Shown: in pieces, positions 14,727-23,360 of the stretch
How the letters are laid out: each line of letters starts with the position of its first letter
Position numbering within the stretch: the first letter of the stretch is position 1
Assembly: GCA_002501205.1 (NCBI GenBank)
Contig: DLRW01000024.1
Coordinates: forward strand, 1-45,497
Direction of reading: 5' to 3'
Length of the DNA: 45,497 nucleotides
Origin: Flavobacteriales bacterium UBA7878
GTDB taxonomy: Bacteria; Bacteroidota; Bacteroidia; Flavobacteriales; Schleiferiaceae
Notes under the pieces: generated by a model
Seen by the model: only the letters and a program-made list of their open reading frames with translations
What the model was told of the DNA's origin: nothing
Databases searched by the model: none
Made by a program: the position numbers and the translations under genes

Positions 14727-16736
14727 TTATTGCAATCCGCTCAATATATAATCGTATAAACCATGGCCCGGTTCATATTTGGGTGCAGTAAAGCTATGCG
14801 TCTTGTAAAGGGGTGGTTTAACGATTTCACGATCGATCATTTCTACCAGCGTATCATAAAAGTCGGTAGAGGTTTTTCCCACTAGGAGAGGACTAAGATC
14901 GATGTCATTAAGGTACATCCGTAAAATCTTAACGAAGCCGCTAAGGTACAGGTAATCTTTAGTGAAACCACCGCCTCGGAAAATTCGTGTACAAAGACTA
15001 AAGGCATCGTTTGGATTCATGCCTTCATCCTGATGAAGATAACGGAAGCATTGATTGAAATCAGCGCCATTACACATCATATCCACTACCTTAACTCGAG
15101 TGGCTAATTTCTTTAATCGCTTTAGGGTAATATTTCCACTGAGCAATTCGGCCAGGATCGCTAAACCTTCCTGAGTACGGGTATTAACCGGTAATCCTAA
15201 ATTGAAGATTTTCAAGTCCTGAAGATTTGAATTTTGGGTTGTAACCATGTGGACCCCCAATTCATGCTCAATGAGTGCCCCTAATTCCCTTTCGGTAAAA
15301 TGGGCATCCGGACGAATAAGCACTGTTTTTCGTGAGTTTAGCACCATTACCTGAGAGATAACCCGTTTACTCAATTCAATTTTCCCTTTCATTTTGTAGC
15401 GATCCATGGCCTCTTCAAAGCGTTGAATCACTTGCTCCATTTCTAAATAGGGCATACGTTTAGGCTCGCTGGGAATCGCCGGCAGGAGGGAGAGGTACTG
15501 GGCATTCTGTAGGTCATTATGACTGGGACGCCCAAAGTAGCGCAGAGAATTGTACAGGAATTTCTTGGAGTTTAAACTGGCCAGGAGGTCTACCTTATCG
15601 AAATAACTGTTAATCACCGCTTCATATAGGTAGCGAATGGATACATCGCTAATTTCTTGCGTCTTAAGGTTACTTAAAGACTGTTTTAGCTCAAAGGGAT
15701 GAATCTTAATAGGGCCGTAGCGGAAATGCGGCGCTTCATTGTATTTCTTCTTGAAAAAGCGTTTACGTTCCGTGTCAATATTGATAGGGTTTACATAAGC
15801 CAGCAATTCAAAATTGCGGAGGAGCTTATGTAGTTGTCTGTCTATTTTAAGCAGGGAAGGGTCAACGCCATTATGTAAGAGTACTCCGGGCGCCTGACTA
15901 TTATAGGAAGTTTCCTTATCAATAAAATGGCGTGCACTATTGAGTATGGCGGTCTTGAGGTTCCTTTGCAAATTGCGAATCACATCCGGATAATCAATTC
16001 CATTGGTTTCGTCGCAATACACCTTTTTAACCTCCGTCGCTAAAACCAGGGTATTGCTAAAATTGGTACTTAGAAATTCCAGGTTATAACCTAAGCCTTC
16101 AAATACATCATTGATGGCGCAAATACTGTTTTCATTGGGAACCTGAATTTTTTCCAATTCTTCTTTCCAATGATTGATATAGGGACCAAAGCGTTCTTGA
16201 TCCACCCGCACTGTACCGATATTAAATAAAGGCACCTCACGATCCCAGCGTTTCCAGTTATAGGAGTGCATATCATAGACAATACATGCTTCAAAACGCT
16301 CTTCCAGGCGAGCTACCAGGGCTCTTAAAATGCGGTAATAATTATGATGTTTGCGCAGGCTTTGGCTTTGCTCTCTGGGACTGAGCTTTTTCTTCCATAC
16401 ATCTTTACCCCAGGCTGTTTCGTAAATGGCAGCAACAGGCCGACGATTCAGATCATATTCATAGCGGGAATCGCAACCCACTAAGGTGATGGGCATAGAC
16501 GAAATAAAGGCGTCGGTATGGGGATCTTCCTCGTACCAACGTTGATAATCATCCAAAGCAATGCGAGTTTTTAAAGATTCACGCAGCTTGGAGCCTGCAT
16601 GAATAGCGGTGCAGACATAAGGAACGTATCGTTCAATTTTAATCTTTAAGCCACCATCGCGGGTTTGGGCATCAAAACACTCGCCTTTGCGAATTAGCCT
16701 AATGATCTCATCAGGACTCAGAACTTGCGTCGTCAT
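14727..16736 (-). CDS. Fusion of N-formylglutamate amidohydrolase-like and DUF1704 (QEGLA/MATCAP-like) metallopeptidase domains
   Basis: A soluble 669-residue two-domain protein. Residues about 30-285 match the N-formylglutamate amidohydrolase family: HAGSK (46-50), GCDSRYEYDLNR (87-98) and YDMHSYN (154-160) supply the expected metal-binding and arginine residues. Residues about 300-669 are DUF1704, long called the flavohemoglobin expression-modulating QEGLA-motif family: the gluzincin-like HELGVH (HExxxH, 491-496) and TQEGLA (521-526), where E523 is a likely third zinc ligand. Eukaryotic members (MATCAP) are tyrosine carboxypeptidases of tubulin. The ATG at 16736 is preferred over the longer frame to 16772. 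It overlaps the ATP-grasp ligase gene by 26 bases, so the two proteins are made together. The natural substrate is unknown. Confidence 0.88.
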   Translation of the reverse strand: MTTQVLSPDEIIRLIRKGECFDAQTRDGGLKIKIERYVPYVCTAIHAGSKLRESLKTRIALDDYQRWYEEDPHTDAFISSMPITLVGCDSRYEYDLNRRPVAAIYETAWGKDVWKKKLSPREQSQSLRKHHNYYRILRALVARLEERFEACIVYDMHSYNWKRWDREVPLFNIGTVRVDQERFGPYINHWKEELEKIQVPNENSICAINDVFEGLGYNLEFLSTNFSNTLVLATEVKKVYCDETNGIDYPDVIRNLQRNLKTAILNSARHFIDKETSYNSQAPGVLLHNGVDPSLLKIDRQLHKLLRNFELLAYVNPINIDTERKRFFKKKYNEAPHFRYGPIKIHPFELKQSLSNLKTQEISDVSIRYLYEAVINSYFDKVDLLASLNSKKFLYNSLRYFGRPSHNDLQNAQYLSLLPAIPSEPKRMPYLEMEQVIQRFEEAMDRYKMKGKIELSKRVISQVMVLNSRKTVLIRPDAHFTERELGALIEHELGVHMVTTQNSNLQDLKIFNLGLPVNTRTQEGLAILAELLSGNITLKRLKKLATRVKVVDMMCNGADFNQCFRYLHQDEGMNPNDAFSLCTRIFRGGGFTKDYLYLSGFVKILRMYLNDIDLSPLLVGKTSTDFYDTLVEMIDREIVKPPLYKTHSFTAPKYEPGHGLYDYILSGLQ

Positions 16737-17751
16737 ACAAAATCTCAGGACGAAAATCGTCTTTAAGTTCACGGCGGGTTTCCACCACCTTCTCGAGATA
16801 ATCGATAATTTTTTCTTGCAGTCGAACCTTATAAAGTCGGTTTATGTCTTTTAAGGTTCCAGGGCTTAATACGTTGATTTCGATTAGTTTGCCATTGATT
16901 AAATCCAGTCCGGCGTAGTAAATACCATCCTTAACCAGTTTTTCACCAATTTTTTGGCAGAGGATTTTATCCTGCTTAGTAAGACGGTATTTCTCTACTG
17001 ATCCACCGGCTGAAATATTGGAACGCACATCACCAGCGGTAGGCCTGCGACGTAAAGCCCCAATGGGTTCACCATTAAGCATGATTACTCGTACATCACC
17101 TTCTTCAGCCCCTTCTATATAATCTTGAAGGATTACATAATTCGATTTCCCTTTTTCGCGATGAATGTAGAAATCGAGGAGGGAGCGAATATTGTGCATC
17201 GCCGATTTCTCGATAACAATTACACCACTGCCACCAAAGCCATCCAGGGGTTTCATGATCATTTTCTCTTGATCTGAATCCTGGATAATGCGTAGTAAGT
17301 AATCGAGGTTTTTAGAAACGTGTGTGGTTGGGATCAGTGCACGGTCCGGGTCCTGATAGGCTGCGGTATAAATTTTATTATTGGCCTCGCGCAAACCATT
17401 CACATCATTGATGATGAAAACTTCATCCTTAATGGAATCCAGAAAATTCAGCACCAAATTGTCTAAGGGCGGATTATCGCGCATAAAGATCACATCAAAG
17501 CTATTCAATGGACTCATTTCCGTTTGGAAATTAATCTCTCGATAAAAGGCCTTAATGCTATTGGTGGTTTTCTCTTCGGGATTAATCCACTTACATAAAC
17601 TTAGGGTTACACTATCGCGGATGGTAAGATTGGCCGCATGGGTAATGGCTACCTCATGCTTTCGTTTCACACATTCGTGAATAATGCGGATAGTTGAATC
17701 CTGGGCAGGATCTACCCGTTCCCATGGATACATGATGAAACAAATTTTCAT
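16711..17751 (-). CDS. GshB-like ATP-grasp ligase
   Basis: A 346-residue ATP-grasp enzyme most similar to bacterial glutathione synthetase, which joins gamma-glutamylcysteine to glycine. Visible features: MRDNPPLDNLV (90-100), MIMKPLDGFGGSGVIVIE (164-181, ATP-binding loop), QDYIEGAEEGDVRVIMLNGE (209-228), the substrate-side segment GALRRRPTAGDVRSNISAGG (231-250) and the metal-binding EINVLSPG (291-298). The start at 17751 gives the usual MKICFIMYPWE opening. No gamma-glutamylcysteine synthetase is in the window. The gene overlaps the downstream amidohydrolase/DUF1704 gene by 26 bases and begins 7 bases after the serine hydrolase stop. It could be a true GshB, or a ligase that adds an amino acid to a peptide that the downstream peptidase trims. 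Confidence 0.87.
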   Translation of the reverse strand: MKICFIMYPWERVDPAQDSTIRIIHECVKRKHEVAITHAANLTIRDSVTLSLCKWINPEEKTTNSIKAFYREINFQTEMSPLNSFDVIFMRDNPPLDNLVLNFLDSIKDEVFIINDVNGLREANNKIYTAAYQDPDRALIPTTHVSKNLDYLLRIIQDSDQEKMIMKPLDGFGGSGVIVIEKSAMHNIRSLLDFYIHREKGKSNYVILQDYIEGAEEGDVRVIMLNGEPIGALRRRPTAGDVRSNISAGGSVEKYRLTKQDKILCQKIGEKLVKDGIYYAGLDLINGKLIEINVLSPGTLKDINRLYKVRLQEKIIDYLEKVVETRRELKDDFRPEILYDDASSES

Positions 17752-17758
17752 TGGAGTA

Positions 17759-19069
17759 TTATCGTTTAAATGGTAGTTTTTGCCCGCCTTGTTCAAATAC
17801 CATGGTTCCAGTTTCGGGATCAAAGGTTACTTTGATGGTTGCGGCTTTAAATTCGAAAACATGATTCCCACGCGCTTCCATGGGGAAGGAGGGTTGACCA
17901 GTGGCCTGACCTTTTAGAATGCCGTCTTCGACAAAGAATTTAATATCCAGAGGGAAGTGATCTGATTTATAATTTCCAGTGTATTGTTTTAAATCATCAA
18001 CAGCTACTTCCACTATCTCAAAGCTGGGAAGCTGGTAATCTTCTTGCTCAAAGTAGATAGAGAGTAGATCAATCAATAGTTGGTTAAGGGGATATCGGGC
18101 GCCATTTAAACAAACCGCGATGGCTAAATCATCAGCCGCCATATAACTGGCATGACTCACAAATCCATCAATTCCTCCATTATGCCCGTAAGCCGAATGA
18201 CTGTAAAAAGGATAGAAGAAGAGGCCTAAACCTGGAGCTTGTCCATTCTTCATTTGCGCCACACTATTTTTTTCCAGGATTTTTCCTTCCTGTAAAGCTC
18301 GCATAAACTGGCAAAGTTCTCCAGTGCTGCTTACGATACCCCCTGCGCCCAATGGAACACTTGGATGTGTGTTTGAGGCTTTGGTCCATTCGCCTGTCCA
18401 ATAAAAACTTTCTTGTTCTCCCTTTTTCTTGGCTCCAGTGGTGTAGAAATAGGTGCTTTTAAGTTTTAAGGGGTTCGCAATTTTTTCTTGCAATAGGTTC
18501 GCAATTGGCTGCTTGTATATATCCTCCAGGATATAGCTTAATAAAACATAATTGGTATTGGAATAAGAGAAGTCAGAGTCGGGGCTGAAGTCGGATTCTA
18601 AACTAGCAATCCGTGTAAGCATCGCTTCCCGACTTTGTTCCTTTTCCATGATTTGCAGATAGCTATCGTCGTCGGTAAAATTGTGAATACCACTGCGATG
18701 GCCAAGCATCATTTTAATGGTGATTTTATCGGCATTAGCCACTTGAGGAAACCATTCCGATAATTTGCTTTCCAGACTTAGTTCACCTTCTTCTACAGCC
18801 TTCATCACCATGGTTGCGGTAAAGGTTTTGGAGATGGAACCAATACGGTAAAGCTTGCTGCCTTCATCCTGGGCTGGGCTCGATTGAGCAAAGCTTCCCT
18901 CGTAAAATACTTCTCCATTATGATAAATGCTGAAGCTGCCAATCACTTGATTTTCATTGCTTAATATCTCAGCCAGGGAGTCGAACCGCATGATGCGCTT
19001 ATCGGTTTGACCCATTAGGGCCACTGAGGAAAAAACAAAAGAAAGTAGAAACAATTTCGTGAAGCGCAT
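17759..19069 (-). CDS. Secreted serine hydrolase of the beta-lactamase fold
   Basis: A 436-residue exported hydrolase. The signal peptide is MRFTKLFLLSFVFSSVALMGQ; the ATG at 19069 is chosen because the longer frame begins with TTG. Catalytic motifs are GSISKTF (SxxK, about residue 76), YSNTNY (YxN) and GHNGGIDGF (the KTG equivalent, HNGG). After the catalytic domain, the last 100 residues (LKQYTGNYKSDHFPLDIKF onward) form a beta-rich DUF3471-like tail common in these proteins. It is the first gene of the minus-strand run that continues with the ATP-grasp ligase and the amidohydrolase/DUF1704 fusion, so it could process a related peptide outside the cytoplasm; this is inference from gene order. 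Confidence 0.88.
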   Translation of the reverse strand: MRFTKLFLLSFVFSSVALMGQTDKRIMRFDSLAEILSNENQVIGSFSIYHNGEVFYEGSFAQSSPAQDEGSKLYRIGSISKTFTATMVMKAVEEGELSLESKLSEWFPQVANADKITIKMMLGHRSGIHNFTDDDSYLQIMEKEQSREAMLTRIASLESDFSPDSDFSYSNTNYVLLSYILEDIYKQPIANLLQEKIANPLKLKSTYFYTTGAKKKGEQESFYWTGEWTKASNTHPSVPLGAGGIVSSTGELCQFMRALQEGKILEKNSVAQMKNGQAPGLGLFFYPFYSHSAYGHNGGIDGFVSHASYMAADDLAIAVCLNGARYPLNQLLIDLLSIYFEQEDYQLPSFEIVEVAVDDLKQYTGNYKSDHFPLDIKFFVEDGILKGQATGQPSFPMEARGNHVFEFKAATIKVTFDPETGTMVFEQGGQKLPFKR

Positions 19070-19235
19070 AGGCAATGATACTTTTTAATGATCAAAACGA
19101 AATTACAGTATAGGCGGCACATTTCAAGGGACAAAAAATAGTTGCCATCACTTTTTTTTATAGAATGTGAAGTCCTAGTAATAAGAATTAACCTCTAGTT
19201 TAAATTTTAAATTTTTAGAATTGAATTGGTCTTGA

Positions 19236-19243
19236 TACATTTG
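19236..19243 (+). promoter_or_regulatory. -7 box TACATTTG for the SdpI-like gene
   Basis: TACATTTG matches TAnnTTTG exactly and ends 20 bases before the ATG at 19264. The upstream 40 bases are very A/T-rich but show no clear -33 TTTG at the usual distance. Confidence 0.5.
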
Positions 19244-19263
19244 GGAAATACCAAACACAACCA

Positions 19264-19617
19264 ATGCGAATTGATATCGTATTTCTAATTTTTGTGGGAT
19301 TTGCCGGGCTCATGTGGTTAGTGGCATTAATCACGAAACTCTTCCCTGCCAGGAAGCCTAATAGCCTTTATGGTTATCGGACCGACCGTTCCATGCGAAA
19401 CAGGCGCAATTGGAATTACGCTCAATCTTTGCTGCCCAAAATGTTTTTCCGCATCGGTTTATACCACATTCTCTTAGCTGCGCTTTGGTCTTTATTACCC
19501 CCATTAAATGATAATATGGGGATAATGATTTTTGGTTTAGTTCTCCTTGTAGCATTCGGATTCGAATTGTATCGAAGCGAGCATAAGCTTAAGAAGTTTT
19601 CCAAAGAGCGTTTTTAA
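19264..19617 (+). CDS. SdpI-like small membrane protein
   Basis: A 117-residue protein with three hydrophobic segments (about 4-24, 60-78 and 84-102). The cytoplasmic loop NSLYGYRTDRSMRNRRNWNYAQ is the hallmark of the SdpI/YhfL family; Bacillus SdpI gives immunity to a toxic peptide and acts in signalling, but most bacterial members have no known role. The last four bases of the gene interlock with the stop codon of the convergent cytochrome c peroxidase gene. It stands alone with its own promoter. Confidence 0.8.
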   Translation: MRIDIVFLIFVGFAGLMWLVALITKLFPARKPNSLYGYRTDRSMRNRRNWNYAQSLLPKMFFRIGLYHILLAALWSLLPPLNDNMGIMIFGLVLLVAFGFELYRSEHKLKKFSKERF

Positions 19618-20771
19618 GATTCGCTAAAGGGATCACTAAATTTTTCCTCTGCAGTAAGTACCGGATCACTAAGGGTTTTTAGAAAGGCCACCAAGGCACT
19701 CTTTTCAGCAGCACTTAGATTTAGTAATCGCACGCCACCATTGGGTAACCTTAATGGAGCACTAAGATTCGGATTGTTTTGTACTCCGCTGCTATAGTGT
19801 TCAATTACCTCTTCCAAAGTATTGAAACGACCATCGTGCATATAGGGAGCGCTTAATTCAATGTTCTTTAAGGAACCCACTTTAAACTGGCCTATTTGAT
19901 TAAGATTGCCATTTTGGCCACCAATACCCTGATCATCGGCATTGGTGAGGTCCAGTCCATTATTACGTGGTCCGGGTGCAATAAAGGCATCAGTGCCATG
20001 GCAGGCTGCACAGCCAATAGCCGGGCTGAAGAAAAGATTCTTTCCTAAGTTTTCTTCTGCACTAAAATTGGGGAAGTCTAAGTTTCGGTTATTTACTTGC
20101 TGCAAGCCTATGTCGTACTTACTATTGAAGCTTACCATGCTGCGGATAAATTGAGCAAGGGCTTTACTGATGCGATCTGAGTTAATCTCATCGCTTCCAA
20201 AAGCGGCAACAAAAAGTTCAGGATAATAGTCGAGGCCCTCTAATCGAGTAATTAAGCTATCGAGTGTCATGCCCATTTCCACACCATCTTGAATAGGCAT
20301 TAAAACCTGATCTTCTAGACTATTGGCTCTTTCATCCCAAAAGAAATGACCATTAGCATAAAATCGACTATTAGCTAAAGACATAGAATGACGACCAGTC
20401 TCACCATTCTCAAAACCGAAACTTAAAGTGGCAGGATCGCTAAATCCATTTTCAATTTGATGGCAGGATGCACAGGCAACGGTGGCATTGGCACTCATTT
20501 GCTTATCGTAAAATAAAACGCGGCCTAAAGTTGCGCCAGCATTGCTAATGGCATTATTAGCAGGAGTATTGTCGGTATTGGCAACCGGACCTGCCAAAAG
20601 GTAATTGGGTAGGTTTTGCTGAGCGTAATTGAGTGGGGTTTCGGGGAGTACAGGGCTAAGGAGGGAGGATGAATTGGGTGCTGAATTTGAAATGCCGGAA
20701 CTACTGCGGTCTTTTTGACAACTGCAAAGAAAAAGCAATGCAATTGCAAAGGTGAAAATGGGCTTGATCAT
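19614..20771 (-). CDS. Di-heme cytochrome c peroxidase family lipoprotein
   Basis: A 385-residue periplasmic protein of the CcpA/MauG family that reduces hydrogen peroxide with electrons from small cytochromes or quinol. It carries a lipoprotein signal (ALLFLCSC, Cys18 as likely lipid site), then a Ser/Pro-rich linker. Heme motifs are C100-A-S-C-H104 and C254-A-A-C-H258. Further family features are LGRVLFYDKQMSANATVAC, FFWDERANSLEDQ, the active-site region DGVEMGM (E165) and SAPYMHDGRFNTLEEVIEHY. Two-heme binding and peroxidase function follow from the family; MauG-like oxidation of another protein is an alternative. It is monocistronic and convergent with the SdpI-like gene. Confidence 0.92.
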   Translation of the reverse strand: MIKPIFTFAIALLFLCSCQKDRSSSGISNSAPNSSSLLSPVLPETPLNYAQQNLPNYLLAGPVANTDNTPANNAISNAGATLGRVLFYDKQMSANATVACASCHQIENGFSDPATLSFGFENGETGRHSMSLANSRFYANGHFFWDERANSLEDQVLMPIQDGVEMGMTLDSLITRLEGLDYYPELFVAAFGSDEINSDRISKALAQFIRSMVSFNSKYDIGLQQVNNRNLDFPNFSAEENLGKNLFFSPAIGCAACHGTDAFIAPGPRNNGLDLTNADDQGIGGQNGNLNQIGQFKVGSLKNIELSAPYMHDGRFNTLEEVIEHYSSGVQNNPNLSAPLRLPNGGVRLLNLSAAEKSALVAFLKTLSDPVLTAEEKFSDPFSES

Positions 20772-20887
20772 AATGGCTTATTTGTTAAATGGATAGATGT
20801 TTCAGGAATTGGTTTAAAGAGAAGCTCTAAGAATTTTTAATCAGGCCACGATTTTCTACTTTGCAAGCCCCTCACTCTATTTAAAAT

Positions 20888-21427
20888 ATGCGCAAAATAA
20901 TTTGGCCATTTGGACTCTTATCGGGTTTAATAATTGGCTCCGGGTTTTTTATAAACGTCGGAAATTCAGACCTTAATTCGGGAAGTTCTGAGATACTCCG
21001 TTACTTATTCATGATTTTGGTTTTTGGCCTGATCCTATACTTTGCGGTGCGACTACTGCAGCAAAAAATATTTTTAGGCGAAATCAATTTTTCACGCGCC
21101 TTTATTGGTGGCTTTTACATAGTCTTGATTGCATCGGTAGTTTATGCCCTGATGTGGGAGTTGTACTTCGCTAATCATGGACATGAGTATGTAAGTGACT
21201 ATTTAGCCGAAATGAAGGAACGACTGGATGCCAGTAGCTTAGGGCAATTAGAAATAGAATCTCGTTACACCAATCAAAAGCAAATTATGCAGTCTTATGA
21301 GGATAGTTTTCTGGTACGTTTTGGTTTAACTACCGCTGAGATTTTCCCCATAGGATTGATCATTGCTTTGGCCAATGCATTTTACTATTCTGTTTTGGCA
21401 CGTAAGACTGAAAAAAGCCATCTTTGA
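20888..21427 (+). CDS. DUF4199-family membrane protein
   Basis: A 179-residue protein with four hydrophobic segments (about 7-25, 38-58, 70-92 and 148-170), matching the DUF4199 family that is widespread in Bacteroidota and of unknown function. The loop between the third and fourth segments (HEYVSDYLAEMKERLDAS) is charged and probably cytoplasmic. The next gene, a rhomboid protease, begins 3 bases after its stop, so the two should be cotranscribed. No activity can be assigned. Confidence 0.8.
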   Translation: MRKIIWPFGLLSGLIIGSGFFINVGNSDLNSGSSEILRYLFMILVFGLILYFAVRLLQQKIFLGEINFSRAFIGGFYIVLIASVVYALMWELYFANHGHEYVSDYLAEMKERLDASSLGQLEIESRYTNQKQIMQSYEDSFLVRFGLTTAEIFPIGLIIALANAFYYSVLARKTEKSHL

Positions 21428-21430
21428 TCC

Positions 21431-22252
21431 ATGCATTCATTGGAAACAGCGGGCTTCCTTATTTTAGGATTAACCGCCCTTACTACATATCTAGCTTTTC
21501 AAGATCGTCAACGTTTTGAGGCCATGCTTTTAAGGGTAGCCGATCTCAAGGCTGGTCAATATTATCGCCTTTTTACTTCGGGCTTTATTCATGTAGACTG
21601 GACCCATTTTTTCTTCAATATGTTCAGCTTATACATCTTCGCTGGCTCATTGGAGGATTCTTTGGGAATGCTCAATTTCGTTTTGGTGTATTTCAGTAGC
21701 ATGGCCGCCGGAAGTTTACTGGCTTGGTTTTATCATCAGAATAATCCGGAATATAGAGCTGTGGGTGCTTCTGGGGCGGTTAGTGGAATTATCTTTTCGG
21801 CCATTGTAATGAAGCCAGGCATGGAACTAAGTATGTTCTTTTTACCATTCTTTTTTCCGGCCTGGATCTATGGTTTGGGCTTTATTCTGTATTCCATTTA
21901 TGGAATTGGTAAACAACATGATAATATTGGTCACGAGGCGCATTTGGGTGGTGCTTTGGCAGGATTGCTCTTAACCCTGCTACTCGAGCCTCAAGTAATG
22001 CAAACCAATACAATGACGATTATTTACTTGGCCGTTCCCAGTTTGGTGTTCTTGATAATCTTGTTTTTTCGACCTCAATTATTGCAATGGAATACCGGTG
22101 GCCCCGGTCAATCTATGACGATGGATGATCGATATCGCGCCCGTAAGGCTGATCAGGAAGAAGAATTAAATCGTATTCTGGATAAGGTAAAACATTCGGG
22201 GCCAGAGACTCTGACCGATCAAGAGCGTCAATTCCTTCGGGATCATTATTGA
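21431..22252 (+). CDS. Rhomboid-family intramembrane serine protease
   Basis: A 273-residue polytopic protease that cuts transmembrane substrates within the bilayer. The catalytic serine is S114 in AVGASGAVSG and the partner histidine is H171 in GHEAHLGGALAG (HxxGxxxG motif). The segment FIHVDWTHFFFNMFSLYIFA is the conserved first loop and helix 2 region. The cytoplasmic tail (about 215-273) ends in DRYRARKADQEEELNRILDK and a helix rich in charged residues, the DUF6576-type tail common in this phylum. It is cotranscribed with the DUF4199 protein, which could be a partner or substrate (inference). Confidence 0.93.
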   Translation: MHSLETAGFLILGLTALTTYLAFQDRQRFEAMLLRVADLKAGQYYRLFTSGFIHVDWTHFFFNMFSLYIFAGSLEDSLGMLNFVLVYFSSMAAGSLLAWFYHQNNPEYRAVGASGAVSGIIFSAIVMKPGMELSMFFLPFFFPAWIYGLGFILYSIYGIGKQHDNIGHEAHLGGALAGLLLTLLLEPQVMQTNTMTIIYLAVPSLVFLIILFFRPQLLQWNTGGPGQSMTMDDRYRARKADQEEELNRILDKVKHSGPETLTDQERQFLRDHY

Positions 22253-22295
22253 AGCTGTCTAAAAGCCGTATTTTAGCCCCATCTAAATCAGTAAA

Positions 22296-23111
22296 ATGGC
22301 CAATAACTTATTAGCTGGAAAGAAAGGAATCATCTTCGGAGCTTTGAATGAGGATTCTATCGCCTGGAAAATTGCCGAGAAGGCACATGAACAAGGTGCT
22401 CAATTTGTTTTGACTAATGCTCCTGTGGCGATGCGTATGGGAGAGATTAATAATCTGGCAGCCAAAACCGGTTCGGAAGTAGTTCCTGCTGATGCTACCA
22501 GTATGGATGATCTTAATGCACTTTTCGAAAAGGCGGAGTCCATTTTGGGAGGTAAATTGGATTTTATCCTGCACAGTATCGGAATGAGCGTAAACGTTCG
22601 TAAAGGCAAGGAGTACACCGATCTCAATTACGATTGGTTAACCAAGGGATGGGATGTAAGTGCGGTATCTTTCCACCGCGTAATGCAGGTGGCTTGGCAA
22701 CGCGAAGCCATGAATGATTGGGGTAGCATTTTAGCCCTTACTTATATTGCAGCACAACGTACTTTCCCCGATTATAATGATATGGCTGATAATAAAGCCT
22801 ATTTGGAGAGCATTGCCCGTAGCTTTGGCTATCAGTGGGGTGTGCGCAATAAAGTTCGGGTGAACACCATTTCTCAATCTCCCACTCCAACTACCGCTGG
22901 TAGTGGTGTTAAAGGATTTGGTGGTTTCATTAACTATGCGGAAAAAATGAGCCCATTGGGTAATGCTACTGCCGATGATTGTGCAGACTATGCCATTTCG
23001 CTCTTCAGCGATTTAACCCGCAAGGTAACCATGCAAAACCTCTTCCATGATGGTGGCTTTAGTAGCACCGGGGTTAGCGAAGCCGTAATTGAGCGCTTCG
23101 AGGAAGATTAG
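22296..23111 (+). CDS. fabI: Enoyl-[acyl-carrier-protein] reductase FabI
   Basis: A 271-residue NADH-dependent reductase that completes each round of type II fatty acid synthesis. It has the short-chain dehydrogenase fold with the FabI-specific nucleotide motif GIIFGALNEDSIAW (11-24), the segment ILHSIGMS (91-98), and the catalytic pair Y160-x6-K167 with Y150 in LALTYIAAQRTFPDY. The C-terminal part shows NTISQSPTPTTAGSGV and the usual ending. A near-consensus -7 box TATTTTAG lies about 20 bases before the ATG, and a strong terminator follows. The gene is single. Confidence 0.96.
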   Translation: MANNLLAGKKGIIFGALNEDSIAWKIAEKAHEQGAQFVLTNAPVAMRMGEINNLAAKTGSEVVPADATSMDDLNALFEKAESILGGKLDFILHSIGMSVNVRKGKEYTDLNYDWLTKGWDVSAVSFHRVMQVAWQREAMNDWGSILALTYIAAQRTFPDYNDMADNKAYLESIARSFGYQWGVRNKVRVNTISQSPTPTTAGSGVKGFGGFINYAEKMSPLGNATADDCADYAISLFSDLTRKVTMQNLFHDGGFSSTGVSEAVIERFEED

Positions 23112-23130
23112 AATAAAGAAATTGTTTTTG

Positions 23131-23163
23131 AAAAGCCCTTCGACTATCGAAGGGCTTTTTTTA
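23131..23163 (+). terminator. Rho-independent terminator of fabI
   Basis: A 13-bp perfect stem (AAAAGCCCTTCGA / TCGAAGGGCTTTT) with a 3-base loop followed by a T-run. The A-rich left flank would give a shorter U-tract on the opposite strand as well. Confidence 0.9.
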
Positions 23164-23320
23164 TAACCTTCCCCAAAAGGAAGCTTATTGCTTTGTAATT
23201 CAAGGATTCAAATCTTCAACTTTAGTGAATTGACCCTCCTCATTAAGCCAATGTTAAAAACATGTGGAAAAAGCCTGCAATTAGGCCCTGGTAAAGGCTT
23301 TCAAGCTAGGTCTAATTCGG

Positions 23321-23328
23321 TATCTTTG
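23321..23328 (+). promoter_or_regulatory. -7 box TATCTTTG of gyrB
   Basis: TATCTTTG matches TAnnTTTG exactly, with TTTC about 18 bases upstream as a weak -33 element, and lies 32 bases before the gyrB ATG. Just upstream, AAAGCCT (23267-23273) and AGGCTTT (23295-23301) could pair around the promoter. The 23164-23320 stretch otherwise contains no gene; a small CTTCC/GGAAG dyad is near 23167. Confidence 0.55.
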
Positions 23329-23360
23329 AGAATTATCACATTTAGCGTAACTGCAAGAAT

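Noticed and set aside
23164..23360. Possible replication origin upstream of gyrB (TTATCACAT near a promoter)
   Set aside because: Only one poor DnaA-box-like word is present, no box cluster, no dnaA or dnaN, and fabI lies upstream.
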